Assembly: GCF_018918005.1 (NCBI RefSeq)
Contig: NZ_JAHLPR010000021.1
Coordinates: forward strand, 30,790 to 94,789
Reading direction: 5' to 3'
Source: Paenibacillus sp. MSJ-34
GTDB taxonomy: Bacteria; Bacillota; Bacilli; Paenibacillales; Paenibacillaceae
Length of the DNA stretch: 64,000 nt
Position numbers and translations under genes: made by a program. Shown here piece after piece: positions 26,211-34,556 of the stretch; position 1 is the first letter of the stretch, and each line of letters starts with the position of its first letter. The notes beneath the pieces are model-generated. The model had not been told where the DNA came from. It saw only the letters and a list, made by a program, of their open reading frames with translations, and searched no databases.

Positions 26211-26558
26211 ATGACTTTTCTGAGACATGTCGTTCGTTTCGTTGTCTCAGCAATTGTGCTCATGGTGGTCGGATGGCTCGTTCCGGCATTTCATGTCGGC
26301 GGATTTTGGAGCGCCTTGGTGCTGGCCCTTGTCATCGCTTTGTTCGGCTGGATCATCGAAGGCATATTCGGCAAAAAAGTAACGCCGTTCGGTCGAGGCA
26401 TCGTCGGCTTTCTAGCGAGTGCGCTCGTCATTTGGGTCGCGCAGTTCTTCGTCGGCGGGGTCAGCGTTTCGATTATCGGAGCCATTCTGGCCGCTTTGGT
26501 AATCGGGATTATCGACTTGTTCATCCCCATCAGCACCCCGTACGAAGCCGGACGTTAA
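26211..26558 (+). CDS. Phage-holin superfamily IV membrane protein (YvlD-like)
   Basis: 115 residues with four hydrophobic helices (FVVSAIVLMVVGWLVPAF, LVLALVIALFGWIIEGIF, GIVGFLASALVIWVAQFF, IIGAILAALVIGIIDLFI). This is the YvlD / mycobacterial-type 4-TM family present in many Firmicutes; some members belong to envelope stress operons. Start ATG at 26211 with AAGGAGG; an upstream in-frame ATG at 26169 has no site. Monocistronic with its own terminator. Confidence 0.82.
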   Translation: MTFLRHVVRFVVSAIVLMVVGWLVPAFHVGGFWSALVLALVIALFGWIIEGIFGKKVTPFGRGIVGFLASALVIWVAQFFVGGVSVSIIGAILAALVIGIIDLFIPISTPYEAGR

Positions 26559-26592
26559 TCTTTCGTTTACGATGCCGGCAATCGCCAGGATC

Positions 26593-26624
26593 CCCCTGCT
26601 TCACGATGCAGGGGAATTTTTTTT
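26593..26624 (+). terminator. Terminator after the YvlD-like gene
   Basis: 7-bp stem CCCCTGC / GCAGGGG with an 8-base loop, then AATTTTTTTT. Confidence 0.85.
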
Positions 26625-26714
26625 GTTTTATGCCCCTTTTACGGCGCAAACCCTCTTTCCATAAAAGCCAAAGTCTGGTATATTGAATTAAATACCAGTA
26701 AGGAGGTCGGAATT

Positions 26715-27392
26715 ATGGGTGATGTGCAAACTAAAGTTGCCATCGTTACCGGAGCCGGAACCGGACTCGGTAAAGCGGCGGCGATTGCTTTGGCGAAAGA
26801 AGGGGCGAACGTCGTCGCCATTGGACGAAGGCTGCCGAAAATAACGGAGACGGTGCAAGAAATCGACTATTTCGGCGGAAGCGCAATCGCCGTCAGGGCC
26901 GACGTGTCGGTCGAGTCGGATGTGAGGCATGCGGTGGAAACCGCCCTTGCGGGCTATCATCGAGTCGATATTCTTGTCAACAATGCCGCCGTGTTGGATA
27001 TCGCGAATATATTCGATACGGAGCCCGACGAATGGCGGCGTCAAATCGACGTCAATTTGACCGGTCCGTTCCTCATGACCAAAGCCGCGCTTCCGATCAT
27101 GCGACGGCAGAAATACGGCCGCATCGTCAACATTACGTCGTCTCTTGCCGCGAACGGCGCCGGCGGCTACGGCGCTTACAGCGCCGCGAAAGCCGGTTTG
27201 GAATCGCTCACCCGCACGGTCGCCGACGAAGAATCGAACTATAACATACTAGCCAATCTATTCGATCCCGGCATGATCAAGTCGGAAATGCACGGCACCG
27301 GGAAAGACCCGGCAACCGTAGCGGCGGAAATCGTCCGGCTGGCTTCGCTTCCGGTTTACGGTTTCTCGGGCGAGAAAATTATTTATTCGTAA
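26715..27392 (+). CDS. Short-chain dehydrogenase/reductase (FabG-like)
   Basis: 225 residues. NAD(P)-binding TGAGTGLG (residues 12-19), NNAAVLD, catalytic Ser142 and Tyr155-x3-Lys159 in YSAAKAG. A classical SDR; substrate unknown, and it is not with fatty-acid genes. The C-terminus is slightly short compared with the usual 245-250. Strong site AAGGAGG. It converges with cvpA and overlaps its 3' end by 14 bases. Confidence 0.87.
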   Translation: MGDVQTKVAIVTGAGTGLGKAAAIALAKEGANVVAIGRRLPKITETVQEIDYFGGSAIAVRADVSVESDVRHAVETALAGYHRVDILVNNAAVLDIANIFDTEPDEWRRQIDVNLTGPFLMTKAALPIMRRQKYGRIVNITSSLAANGAGGYGAYSAAKAGLESLTRTVADEESNYNILANLFDPGMIKSEMHGTGKDPATVAAEIVRLASLPVYGFSGEKIIYS

Positions 27393-27879
27393 TATGCTCG
27401 ACAAACTGCAACGTTGCCGCGACAAGATCCGGGAACAACCGCACCACCTGACCCGCCGCCCATGAGCCGCTCAAGAGCGTTTGAATGTTCGGCGATTCGA
27501 ACAAGCGCATAATAAAGACAATGAAGGCAATCAATACGCAGCTTTCGACGAAAGCAAGCAAAGCTCCGCACCATCGATTCAATCGATGAATGCCCGGAGC
27601 TTTTGCAATCACGGTCAATATTTTGCCCACGATCGTCAAGCCGAATTTCGCGAGAACGAACAAACCGATAAACGCGAGAACGTCGGCAAACGTCGCGTTC
27701 AAACGAATCGTTCGCTGCAGCCATGGGGCTACGTCGTCGTAATACATCACCGCCGCGATAAAGGCGATGAATATCCCGAATACGGAAATGAGCGAATGAA
27801 CGAATCCGCGAATATAGCCGTAAATGCAAGCCGCAACGACGACCCCGAATATCATTAAATCCAATGTATTAAAAGTCAC
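27379..27879 (-). CDS. CvpA-family membrane protein
   Basis: 166 residues with four membrane segments (LMIFGVVVAACIYGYIRGF, VFGIFIAFIAAVMYY, VLAFIGLFVLAKFGLTIVG, ALLAFVESCVLIAFIVFIM). Typical CvpA glycine-rich helix YIRGFVHSLISVFG. In Bacillus this gene (yshB) also follows zapA. CvpA is needed for colicin V production in E. coli and affects envelope homeostasis; its molecular action is unsettled. GTG start with GGGGAG. Confidence 0.85.
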   Translation of the reverse strand: MTFNTLDLMIFGVVVAACIYGYIRGFVHSLISVFGIFIAFIAAVMYYDDVAPWLQRTIRLNATFADVLAFIGLFVLAKFGLTIVGKILTVIAKAPGIHRLNRWCGALLAFVESCVLIAFIVFIMRLFESPNIQTLLSGSWAAGQVVRLFPDLVAATLQFVEHITNK

Positions 27880-27957
27880 TCTGCTCCCCTTCGTTCCTGT
27901 CCAATCCATGTTCTAAACGAAACGCCCGCGGCCATCGCGAAAGAAGGCGACGAAACG

Positions 27958-29337
27958 TCATCGATCTTGTTCAATCAGCTCGATCCACTCGTTATATTCG
28001 TTCTGCAGCTTGGAGTATTCCTCCTGCAGTTGGCTGTACGCTTCCGACGTTTCCTTCGCTTTCTCCGTCTCCATCTCATGTTCCACTTGCAATAGACGGT
28101 ATTGATGCGATACAAGTTCGAATTGTTCTTTTAAAGAATCGAGCTCCTCGTTCGCGGCGTCCAGACGCTGCTTCAACGAGCCGTATTCCGATTCGGCTTT
28201 CGCCTGCAGCGCTTCATATCTTTCGTTGGAACGTTGTTCCAAGGCGTCGTACTTTTCCTTTTCGCTCCGTTTCAACGCTTCATATTGTTTTTGCGCTTCT
28301 GTCTTCATCCGATCCCGCTCCTGCGCGGAACTCCGCTCCAACTGCTCATACCGTTCCCTTGAAGTCCGTTCGAGTTCCTCGTACTGTTCCTTGGAACGCA
28401 ACTCCAAATCCGCGGACTGCTCCTGAGCGGCCAATTCCAATTCGGACAATTTTTGTTTCCATTGTTTGTCCAAAGCCGCCAATTGTTCCTGCGACCGTTT
28501 CTGCAATTCTTCATATTGATCTTGCGAGCGCTGCTCCAACTCGGAATATTGTTCTTGCGAACGTTTTTCCAGCTCTTCGTACTGCGCTTTCGACCGTTTT
28601 TCCAACGCGTCGTACTTCGCCAAATGTTCGTTGGAGCGCCGCTTCCATTGTTCCACCAATTCCTTCAGCCGTGCTTCTTCCGCTTTCCAGCCGCTCTCGC
28701 GCTGCTGCAGCTTCTCATTATGTTCCTTCAACGATTGCTGGCTCTGCTTCGTTTTGTGAAGTTCGTCCTGCAAACGGCTATGATTGGATTCCAGCAGCTT
28801 GCAACGTTCCTTCGTCTTATTCGACTGCGATCTCGCCTCTTCCAGCTGGCGTTCCAGTTCTCCGACGCGAGCTTTCAATTGGCTTGTTTGTCCTGCGGCA
28901 GCTTGTTCGCCTTCGCGCGCTTGCGCAAGCGACCGCTGCAGTTCGGCCGTTTGGGCCGTTTGGCCTTTCAATTTATCGTCCTGTTTCGCCATCGCTTCCC
29001 GCTGTTGCTCCAATTCGGCGCGCAGCCGGCCCAGTTCCTGCTGCAGCCGCTCGTTCTCCGCTTGGACGGCCTGAAGCTGCTGCTGTTCGTGCTTGCTGCG
29101 CATCGCTTGTTCCGCTTGCTCCTGCTTGCTTCGCATCACTTGCTCGGCCATATGCACGGCCGCAAGTACGGCGATGCGAGGCATATCCAGCCGCGAATTG
29201 CTTTTCGCAATTTGATGCATATGTTCGTCGACATATGCCGCTACATTTTTTACATAATCCGTGCTAGAGGCTCCGACAAGCTTATATTGTGATCCATATA
29301 TATCAACGGTGACTCGTGTTCGGTCTGTTGCTGCCAT
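27958..29337 (-). CDS. zapA: ZapA-domain protein with very long coiled-coil extension
   Basis: 459 residues, against about 85 for a usual ZapA. Residues 1-75 are a ZapA domain (RVTVDIYGSQYKLVGASSTDYVKNVAAYVDEHM ... DMPRIAVLAAVHMAEQVM), which binds FtsZ polymers at the division ring. The remaining 380 residues are a continuous coiled coil. Residues 246-399 are fourteen consecutive 11-residue repeats of the type ExRSxEQYEEL, a hendecad pattern. It occupies the conserved zapA place between pheT and cvpA. AAGGAGGG supports the start. The extension may bridge FtsZ filaments over tens of nanometres; this is inference. Confidence 0.85.
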   Translation of the reverse strand: MAATDRTRVTVDIYGSQYKLVGASSTDYVKNVAAYVDEHMHQIAKSNSRLDMPRIAVLAAVHMAEQVMRSKQEQAEQAMRSKHEQQQLQAVQAENERLQQELGRLRAELEQQREAMAKQDDKLKGQTAQTAELQRSLAQAREGEQAAAGQTSQLKARVGELERQLEEARSQSNKTKERCKLLESNHSRLQDELHKTKQSQQSLKEHNEKLQQRESGWKAEEARLKELVEQWKRRSNEHLAKYDALEKRSKAQYEELEKRSQEQYSELEQRSQDQYEELQKRSQEQLAALDKQWKQKLSELELAAQEQSADLELRSKEQYEELERTSRERYEQLERSSAQERDRMKTEAQKQYEALKRSEKEKYDALEQRSNERYEALQAKAESEYGSLKQRLDAANEELDSLKEQFELVSHQYRLLQVEHEMETEKAKETSEAYSQLQEEYSKLQNEYNEWIELIEQDR

Positions 29338-29423
29338 GGCCGCGCCCTCCTTCAATTCGTCTACGAATACAGCCACATCGATTCGTCTAGTAAACATTTC
29401 GATGCGGCTGTACCGTTTTCCTG

Positions 29424-31871
29424 CTATTTTCTTAATTCTGCGGCAAAAGTTTGCTCCAAATTCGCCACGATCTGGCTATTGATTTCATTCACCTCTTCAT
29501 CGGTCAGCGTACGCTCCGGATGGCGGTATACGAGTGAGATCGCCACGCTCTTCTTGCCGGCTCCGAGCTTCTCGCCCGTATAGACGTCGAATACATGCAC
29601 CGATTCAAGCAAATCGCCGGCGGTCTCCTTCGCCGTTTGCACGACTTGGCCGACTTCGATCTCTTGCGCCAGCACGATCGCGAGGTCGCGTTCGACCGAC
29701 GGATAGCGCGGCAGCGCCCGGTATTCGATCGAGAAATCGGCGGCGGCGTACAGCGGCTCGAGCGCGATTTCGAACACGTACGTATCGCCCAAATCTTTCG
29801 CATGCTGCAATTCCGGATGAATTTGGCCGATCGTTCCCAAATATTGTTCTTCGCCTTGCCCGGTCAAGTATACGGATGCCGAGCGTCCGGGGTGGAACCC
29901 TTGCGGTTTGTTCGCTTCGTAGCGAACCCGATCGGCGATGCCCAGATAAGCGAATACTGCATCCAAAATGCCTTTCAAATCGAAGAAATCGCAAGGCTCC
30001 GCTTTGACGTTCCACTGAGCGGCTTCGCGGCGGCCCGCGAGCAATAGAGCCAGCATCGGATTTTCCTGCGGCAATTTCGTTAAGGCCGCTTCTTCGGTGG
30101 CGAAGCTGTGCCCGATTTCAAAGATGGCGATATCTTCTTGCTTGCGGTTGCGATTGTAAGCGGCGATATCGAGCAAATTCGGCAGCAGGCTGGTGCGCAA
30201 TACGCTCCGCTCCTCGCTCATCGGCATCGCGACGCGGATCGGCCGCAGCGTCTCGGAAGCTGCCGCGAATAACCCCGTATGGCCCGGATGCGTAAAGGAA
30301 TAGCTGATGACTTCCTGAATGCCGCCGCTAGTCAGCAATTCGCGCAACGCGCGTCTAATTTTTTGCTCTTTCGTATATCCCCCCGGCGTCGTCGCGCCTT
30401 CGATCGGCGTTGTCGGAATCCGGTCGTAGCCGTATAAACGCGCAACTTCTTCGATCAAGTCGACGTCAAGCGCGATGTCTCCGCGGCGTTTCGGGACGCT
30501 CACTTCCAATACGCCGCCGTCCAGTTCTTCATATTCAAACTGCAGCCTTTCCAAGATCGATTTCACTTCCGCGAGCGTAAACGACGTGCCGAGATGCCGG
30601 TTTACTTTATCCAAGGCGACGCGAACGATGGTCGGCTCCGGCAACGAAACGACCGCTTCCACAATGCCTCCGGCCACCGCCCCGCCGGCGTAGCGTTCCA
30701 TCAATGAGGCGGCGCGGTTCAAAGCGGGAACGACCGCTTCCGGATTGACTTCTTTCTCGAAGCGGGCGCTGGCTTCGGAGCGCAATCCGAGCTGACGCGA
30801 CGTCTTGCGAATCGTTCCGCCGTCGAATTTGGCCGATTCCAGCACAATGTTCACCGTCGCATCCGTCACTTCCGAATTGGCGCCGCCCATCACGCCGGCC
30901 AGCCCGACCGGCTTCTCGCCGTCGGTAATTAACAGCATATGCGGCTCCAGCTTGCGTTCCTGATCGTCGAGCGTAACGAGCGTCTCGCCTGCGCGGGCGA
31001 GACGGACGTCGATTTGTCCGCCGGCCAATCGGTCGGCGTCGAACGCATGCAGCGGTTGACCGTACTCAAGCATTACATAGTTCGTGATGTCTACAATATT
31101 ATTGATCGGGCGTACGCCCGCCGCGATCAGCCGGTTTTGCATCCATTGCGGAGACGGGCCGATCTTCACGCCGGCGATGTACCGCGCCGTATATCGGCTG
31201 CATTGCTCGCGTGCCGTAATGGTAACGCGAACGCGGTCGCTTGCCCGCACGGGGCTCTCCGTCATGTCCTTGTCCGGTTGCGGCAGCTTTACATCGCGTC
31301 CCAGAATCGCCCCAACCTCATAAGCGACGCCGATCATGCTCAAGCAATCCGAGCGGTTAGGCGTCAGATCGAGTTCCAGCACGTCGTCGCCGAGCGCAAG
31401 CACGTCGATGATCGATGCGCCGATTTCCGTATTGTCCGGCAGCACAAGAATGCCTTCCTGCTGTTCCTTGGGCAGCAGCTTGTCGTTCATGCCCAGTTCT
31501 TTCGCCGAGCAGATCATTCCTTGCGACTCCACGCCGCGCAGCTTCGCCTTCTTGATTTGCAATCCGCCGGGCAGAGCCGCTCCGACCAATGCGACCGGCA
31601 CTTTCTGTCCTGCCGCCACGTTTTTCGCGCCGCAAACGATTTGCAGTTCTTCGCCCGTACCCGCGTCCACGGTACATACGTTCAACTTGTCCGCATCCGG
31701 ATGTTTTTCCTTCGTCTTTACGTAACCGGCAACAACTTGGGTTACGCCTTGATTCCGATGTTCGACAACGTCGATTTCGATGCCGGCCTGCCTAATTTTA
31801 TCCGCCAGTTCCTCGGCCGTTACGCCGCTTAAATCGATATATTCAGACAACCATTGATAGGATACTTTCAT
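29424..31871 (-). CDS. pheT: Phenylalanyl-tRNA synthetase beta subunit
   Basis: 815 residues, normal length. tRNA-binding (EMAP-like) domain early (VVAGYVKTKEKHPDADKLNVCTVDAG), B3/B4 editing domain (GVRPINNIVDITNYVMLEYGQPLHAFD), B5 region, and a C-terminal ferredoxin-like anticodon domain (RYPSVERDLAIVLAQEI ... SLVYRHPERTLTDEEVNEI). Works as (alpha-beta)2 with PheS. Follows pheS by 28 bases, with AAGGAAGTGAG before the ATG; both genes are under the T-box. Confidence 0.97.
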   Translation of the reverse strand: MKVSYQWLSEYIDLSGVTAEELADKIRQAGIEIDVVEHRNQGVTQVVAGYVKTKEKHPDADKLNVCTVDAGTGEELQIVCGAKNVAAGQKVPVALVGAALPGGLQIKKAKLRGVESQGMICSAKELGMNDKLLPKEQQEGILVLPDNTEIGASIIDVLALGDDVLELDLTPNRSDCLSMIGVAYEVGAILGRDVKLPQPDKDMTESPVRASDRVRVTITAREQCSRYTARYIAGVKIGPSPQWMQNRLIAAGVRPINNIVDITNYVMLEYGQPLHAFDADRLAGGQIDVRLARAGETLVTLDDQERKLEPHMLLITDGEKPVGLAGVMGGANSEVTDATVNIVLESAKFDGGTIRKTSRQLGLRSEASARFEKEVNPEAVVPALNRAASLMERYAGGAVAGGIVEAVVSLPEPTIVRVALDKVNRHLGTSFTLAEVKSILERLQFEYEELDGGVLEVSVPKRRGDIALDVDLIEEVARLYGYDRIPTTPIEGATTPGGYTKEQKIRRALRELLTSGGIQEVISYSFTHPGHTGLFAAASETLRPIRVAMPMSEERSVLRTSLLPNLLDIAAYNRNRKQEDIAIFEIGHSFATEEAALTKLPQENPMLALLLAGRREAAQWNVKAEPCDFFDLKGILDAVFAYLGIADRVRYEANKPQGFHPGRSASVYLTGQGEEQYLGTIGQIHPELQHAKDLGDTYVFEIALEPLYAAADFSIEYRALPRYPSVERDLAIVLAQEIEVGQVVQTAKETAGDLLESVHVFDVYTGEKLGAGKKSVAISLVYRHPERTLTDEEVNEINSQIVANLEQTFAAELRK

Positions 31872-31899
31872 CGTACGCTCACTTCCTTTTATTCATGAA

Positions 31900-32934
31900 T
31901 TATATGCGCGCAAATTGGGACAAGAAACGCAGATCGTTCGTATACAGATGGCGAATATCGTCGATGCCGTATTTCAGCATCGCGATCCGGTCCGGCCCCA
32001 TGCCGAAAGCGAAGCCGCTGTACACTTCCGGGTCGTACCCGCCTTTGCGCAGCACTTCCGGATGAACCATGCCGGAACCTAATATTTCAAGCCAGCCGGT
32101 ATGTTTGCAGATGCGGCAGCCGCTGCCCCCGCATTTCGCGCAAGTGACATCCACCTCGGCGCTCGGTTCGGTAAACGGGAAGAAGCTCGGACGCAAACGA
32201 ATTTGCGTATTTGGGCCGAACATTTCGCGCACGAATTGAAGCAGCGTTCCTTTCAAGTCGCTCATGCGAATGTTTTTGTCGATCACCAAACCTTCGATTT
32301 GATAAAATTGGAACGAATGCGTCGCATCGTCGTCGTCGCGGCGGTACACTTTCCCCGGGCAAATGATTTTCACAGGCACTTCGCCTTTCATCGCTTCCAT
32401 CGTGCGAATCTGTACCGGCGAAGTTTGCGTACGCATCAAAATTTCTTCCGAAATATAGAACGAATCTTGCATATCGCGCGCAGGATGGTTTTTCGGCAAG
32501 TTCAACGCTTCGAAATTGTAATAATCCTGCTCCACTTCCGGGCCTTCCGCGATTTTGTATCCCATGCCGATAAAAATATCTTCGATTTCATGGATCACCT
32601 TCTGAAGCGGATGCATCGCTCCGACACGCATCGGTCTGCCAGGCAGCGTCACATCGACCGTTTCCGCCTGCAGCCTCTTTTCCGTTTCTTCTTTCAAAAA
32701 GCGTTCCTGATGGGCCGAAATCACTTGTTCGATCGCCGCGCGCACCTCGTTGGCCACCTGGCCGATGATCGGGCGTTCTTCCGCGCTGAGCCCGCCCATG
32801 CCGCGCAGCACTTCCGTCAATTCTCCCTTTTTGCCAAGATATTTCACCCGCAAATCGTTCAATTGCTGCGGATCGTCGACTTGCTGCAATTTTGCGAGCG
32901 CTTCGGCTTTTAATGCTTCCAGTCTTTCCTTCAT
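31900..32934 (-). CDS. pheS: Phenylalanyl-tRNA synthetase alpha subunit
   Basis: 344 residues. N-terminal coiled coil, class II motif 1 region ([53 protein letters not shown]), motif 2 ([22 protein letters not shown]) and motif 3 ([22 protein letters not shown]). [13 protein letters not shown] cluster is present, as in many Gram-positive PheS proteins. It charges tRNA-Phe together with PheT. AAGGAGGAG precedes the ATG. Confidence 0.97.
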   Translation of the reverse strand: MKERLEALKAEALAKLQQVDDPQQLNDLRVKYLGKKGELTEVLRGMGGLSAEERPIIGQVANEVRAAIEQVISAHQERFLKEETEKRLQAETVDVTLPGRPMRVGAMHPLQKVIHEIEDIFIGMGYKIAEGPEVEQDYYNFEALNLPKNHPARDMQDSFYISEEILMRTQTSPVQIRTMEAMKGEVPVKIICPGKVYRRDDDDATHSFQFYQIEGLVIDKNIRMSDLKGTLLQFVREMFGPNTQIRLRPSFFPFTEPSAEVDVTCAKCGGSGCRICKHTGWLEILGSGMVHPEVLRKGGYDPEVYSGFAFGMGPDRIAMLKYGIDDIRHLYTNDLRFLSQFARI

Positions 32935-33008
32935 GAATCGATCTCCTCCTTCGTTCTGCTGTGCAACATGTTCCGTCTTGTTCCGTCATTCCTGTCTGCC
33001 GTCGCAAC

Positions 33009-33315
33009 AAAAAAGGCCTTTTCTCCCGTAAGGGACGAAAAGACCGTGGTACCACCCTTGTTAGAGAATCGCCGTACCTCCGCCGCAGGAAATATGCGAA
33101 CAAAACCATTTGCGGCGCGCCAATTCTCTCACTCGATCGATTAACGGCTCGAAACCGGTATCCTCTACTTCGGCGTTGCCGGTTCAAGGAACTGCTCCGG
33201 AGCGAACTTCGGCAGCCTGATTCTGTAGAGACGCTCTCAATCTGCGGCATCTCCTCCCTGTATAGAGGCGCTGCTTACTCTTCTCCATCGTTGCATTTGA
33301 ATAGTGTATACGTTA
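33009..33315 (-). promoter_or_regulatory. T-box leader of pheS-pheT with terminator
   Basis: Minus strand carries the T-box core AGGGTGGTACCACG (33045-33058), followed by a terminator hairpin (GGTCTTTTCGTCCC with its partner, 33015-33045) and a run of six T. Length to the proposed start is about 300 nt. Uncharged tRNA-Phe is expected to promote read-through. Confidence 0.92.
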
Positions 33316-33321
33316 CAAGCT

Positions 33322-33350
33322 ATTATATGCAAACCTAAGCTAGATTGCAA
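33322..33350 (-). promoter_or_regulatory. Promoter of the pheS T-box transcript
   Basis: Minus strand: TTGCAA (33345-33350), 17-bp spacer, TATAAT (33322-33327). Confidence 0.8.
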
Positions 33351-33429
33351 GCGTATTACCCCGGTGCAGCCGCTTGCCGCAAGAGCGGATCTTCTTCCGC
33401 CGGCGGGAACGACCGGGAACCGGGATTCG

Positions 33430-33615
33430 TATTGTACAAAGTATAACATTTGCGCCCCTTTCCTCGCGGCAATGATGCTAATGTTGTAAAATGTGCAACG
33501 TTCCAGGTCGATTCGGGCGGAATTGCCGCTTTTCATTGCGGTTTTGTTGCACAATATGCAGCATAGCGCCCCGTTCCGCCCTTCCGCCATTCAACATGTT
33601 GTATATCGTACATCT
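33430..33615. repeat. Four-palindrome repeat element, copy A
   Basis: Four 19-bp imperfect palindromes of the form TGTTGTA-N5-TACAACA at 33430-33448, 33482-33500, 33545-33563 and 33597-33615. Start-to-start spacing is 52, 63 and 52. The units read TATTGTA/TATAACA, TGTTGTA/TGCAACG, TGTTGCA/TGCAGCA and TGTTGTA/TACATCT, all with 5-base centres. It fills the gap between the phe promoter and the GreA-like gene. A second copy with the same layout is at 56366-56552. No gene is seen in it. Confidence 0.85.
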
Positions 33616-33630
33616 TGCGCAGCGCGGCAA

Positions 33631-34065
33631 TTATGTCCGGGCTTCGAATTCGATCTGTTCGATCCGGATCGGAAGCTTGCCGTTAGGAACTTCAATCGTC
33701 ACCGTCTCATCCTTTCCGGCAAGCAGCAATTGCGAACCCATCGGCGACAGAAAGGAAATGCCCCCGCCGTCAATATTCGCTTGATCCGGAAAACAAATCG
33801 TAAGCGTATCGGTTCCTCCCGTATCCAAATCGCAAATCGTAACGGTACTGCCGATGACGACTATATCGGTCGACCGCAGCCCGCTCTCCCCGGTCTCCTC
33901 AATAAGCTGTTGCACCCGTGACGTATACCGGGACAGCAAGGAGTCGGTCTTCGCGCGGGCCGGATGCTCGGGCTGCGGATAATGCGTATCGATAAACTCC
34001 AATTTCCTTTCTTTAAAATAGGAGAGTTGTTCCTTTAAATAGCGGACGATATCGTTATCTTTCAT
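33631..34065 (-). CDS. GreA/GreB-like transcription factor C-domain protein
   Basis: 144 residues. The C-terminal half has the GreA/GreB FKBP-like fold: VIGSTVTICDLDTGGTDTLTICFPDQANIDGGGISFLSPMGSQLLLAGKDETVTIEVPNG. The N-terminal coil (YLKEQLSYFKERKLEFIDTHYPQPEHPARAKTDSLLSRYTSRVQQLIEE) is shorter and lacks the paired acidic tip (D-x-x-E) of a working Gre factor, so it may bind RNA polymerase without rescuing backtracked complexes (like Rnk or Gfh types). Start at MKDNDIVRY with AAGAAGGA. Confidence 0.75.
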   Translation of the reverse strand: MKDNDIVRYLKEQLSYFKERKLEFIDTHYPQPEHPARAKTDSLLSRYTSRVQQLIEETGESGLRSTDIVVIGSTVTICDLDTGGTDTLTICFPDQANIDGGGISFLSPMGSQLLLAGKDETVTIEVPNGKLPIRIEQIEFEART

Positions 34066-34108
34066 ACAGATAATCCTTCTTTCGCAATAATACTTTCCAA
34101 TCGGTTCG

Positions 34109-34294
34109 TTACATTTGCGGCAGCATCTTAACGCCGCGCTCCATCGGAGAACCGCATAACGGGCAGTCAAGCTCCTCCGGTTTCTCGTCAAACGTAAATT
34201 CCGCGCGCATCCAACCGTTGCAAGCCGCATGCGTGCAAATCCACACATCGGTTTCCGTTTCGGAAGGCCGTTGCTTTTCTTTCTTACGGTACAT
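34109..34294 (-). CDS. YdjO-like cold-inducible small zinc-finger-type protein
   Basis: 61 residues. Pattern WICTHAACNGWMRAEFTFDEKPEELDCPLCGSPMERGVKMLPQM closely follows the Bacillus YdjO family (C-x4-C-x-GWMR, CPLC, KMLP end), giving a four-cysteine zinc knuckle. Function unknown; YdjO is cold-induced in Bacillus. AAGGAG precedes the ATG at 34294; the 23-codon longer frame has no site. Close to the Gre-like gene downstream, so probably co-transcribed. Confidence 0.82.
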   Translation of the reverse strand: MYRKKEKQRPSETETDVWICTHAACNGWMRAEFTFDEKPEELDCPLCGSPMERGVKMLPQM

Positions 34295-34414
34295 CGCTAA
34301 ATCTCCTTGTTGTAAGCGTTTTCTGTAGTGTATTGTCCCAAATAGCAAAAACCATCGCATCACCGTCCCGTTTGATTTTCACCATTTAATGTAAATTGCA
34401 ATAAATATGCACGA

Positions 34415-34445
34415 AGGCATCCCGCCCAGTAAGGGCGGAATGCCT
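34415..34445 (-). terminator. Hairpin after the PP2C-like gene
   Basis: 13-bp near-perfect inverted repeat AGGCATTCCGCCC / GGGCGGGATGCCT with a 5-base loop, 110 bases beyond the stop. The T-tract is weak (TTCGTG), so efficiency is uncertain. Confidence 0.6.
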
Positions 34446-34556
34446 CGTTTCATTCAGATTATCATTTTAGGAATGATTTGTCAACGTTTCCTCATGTCTC
34501 CACAAGCGACCTTCTCATTTGCTGAAATGTTGACTTTTTGAACTCGCAAGTTATCG

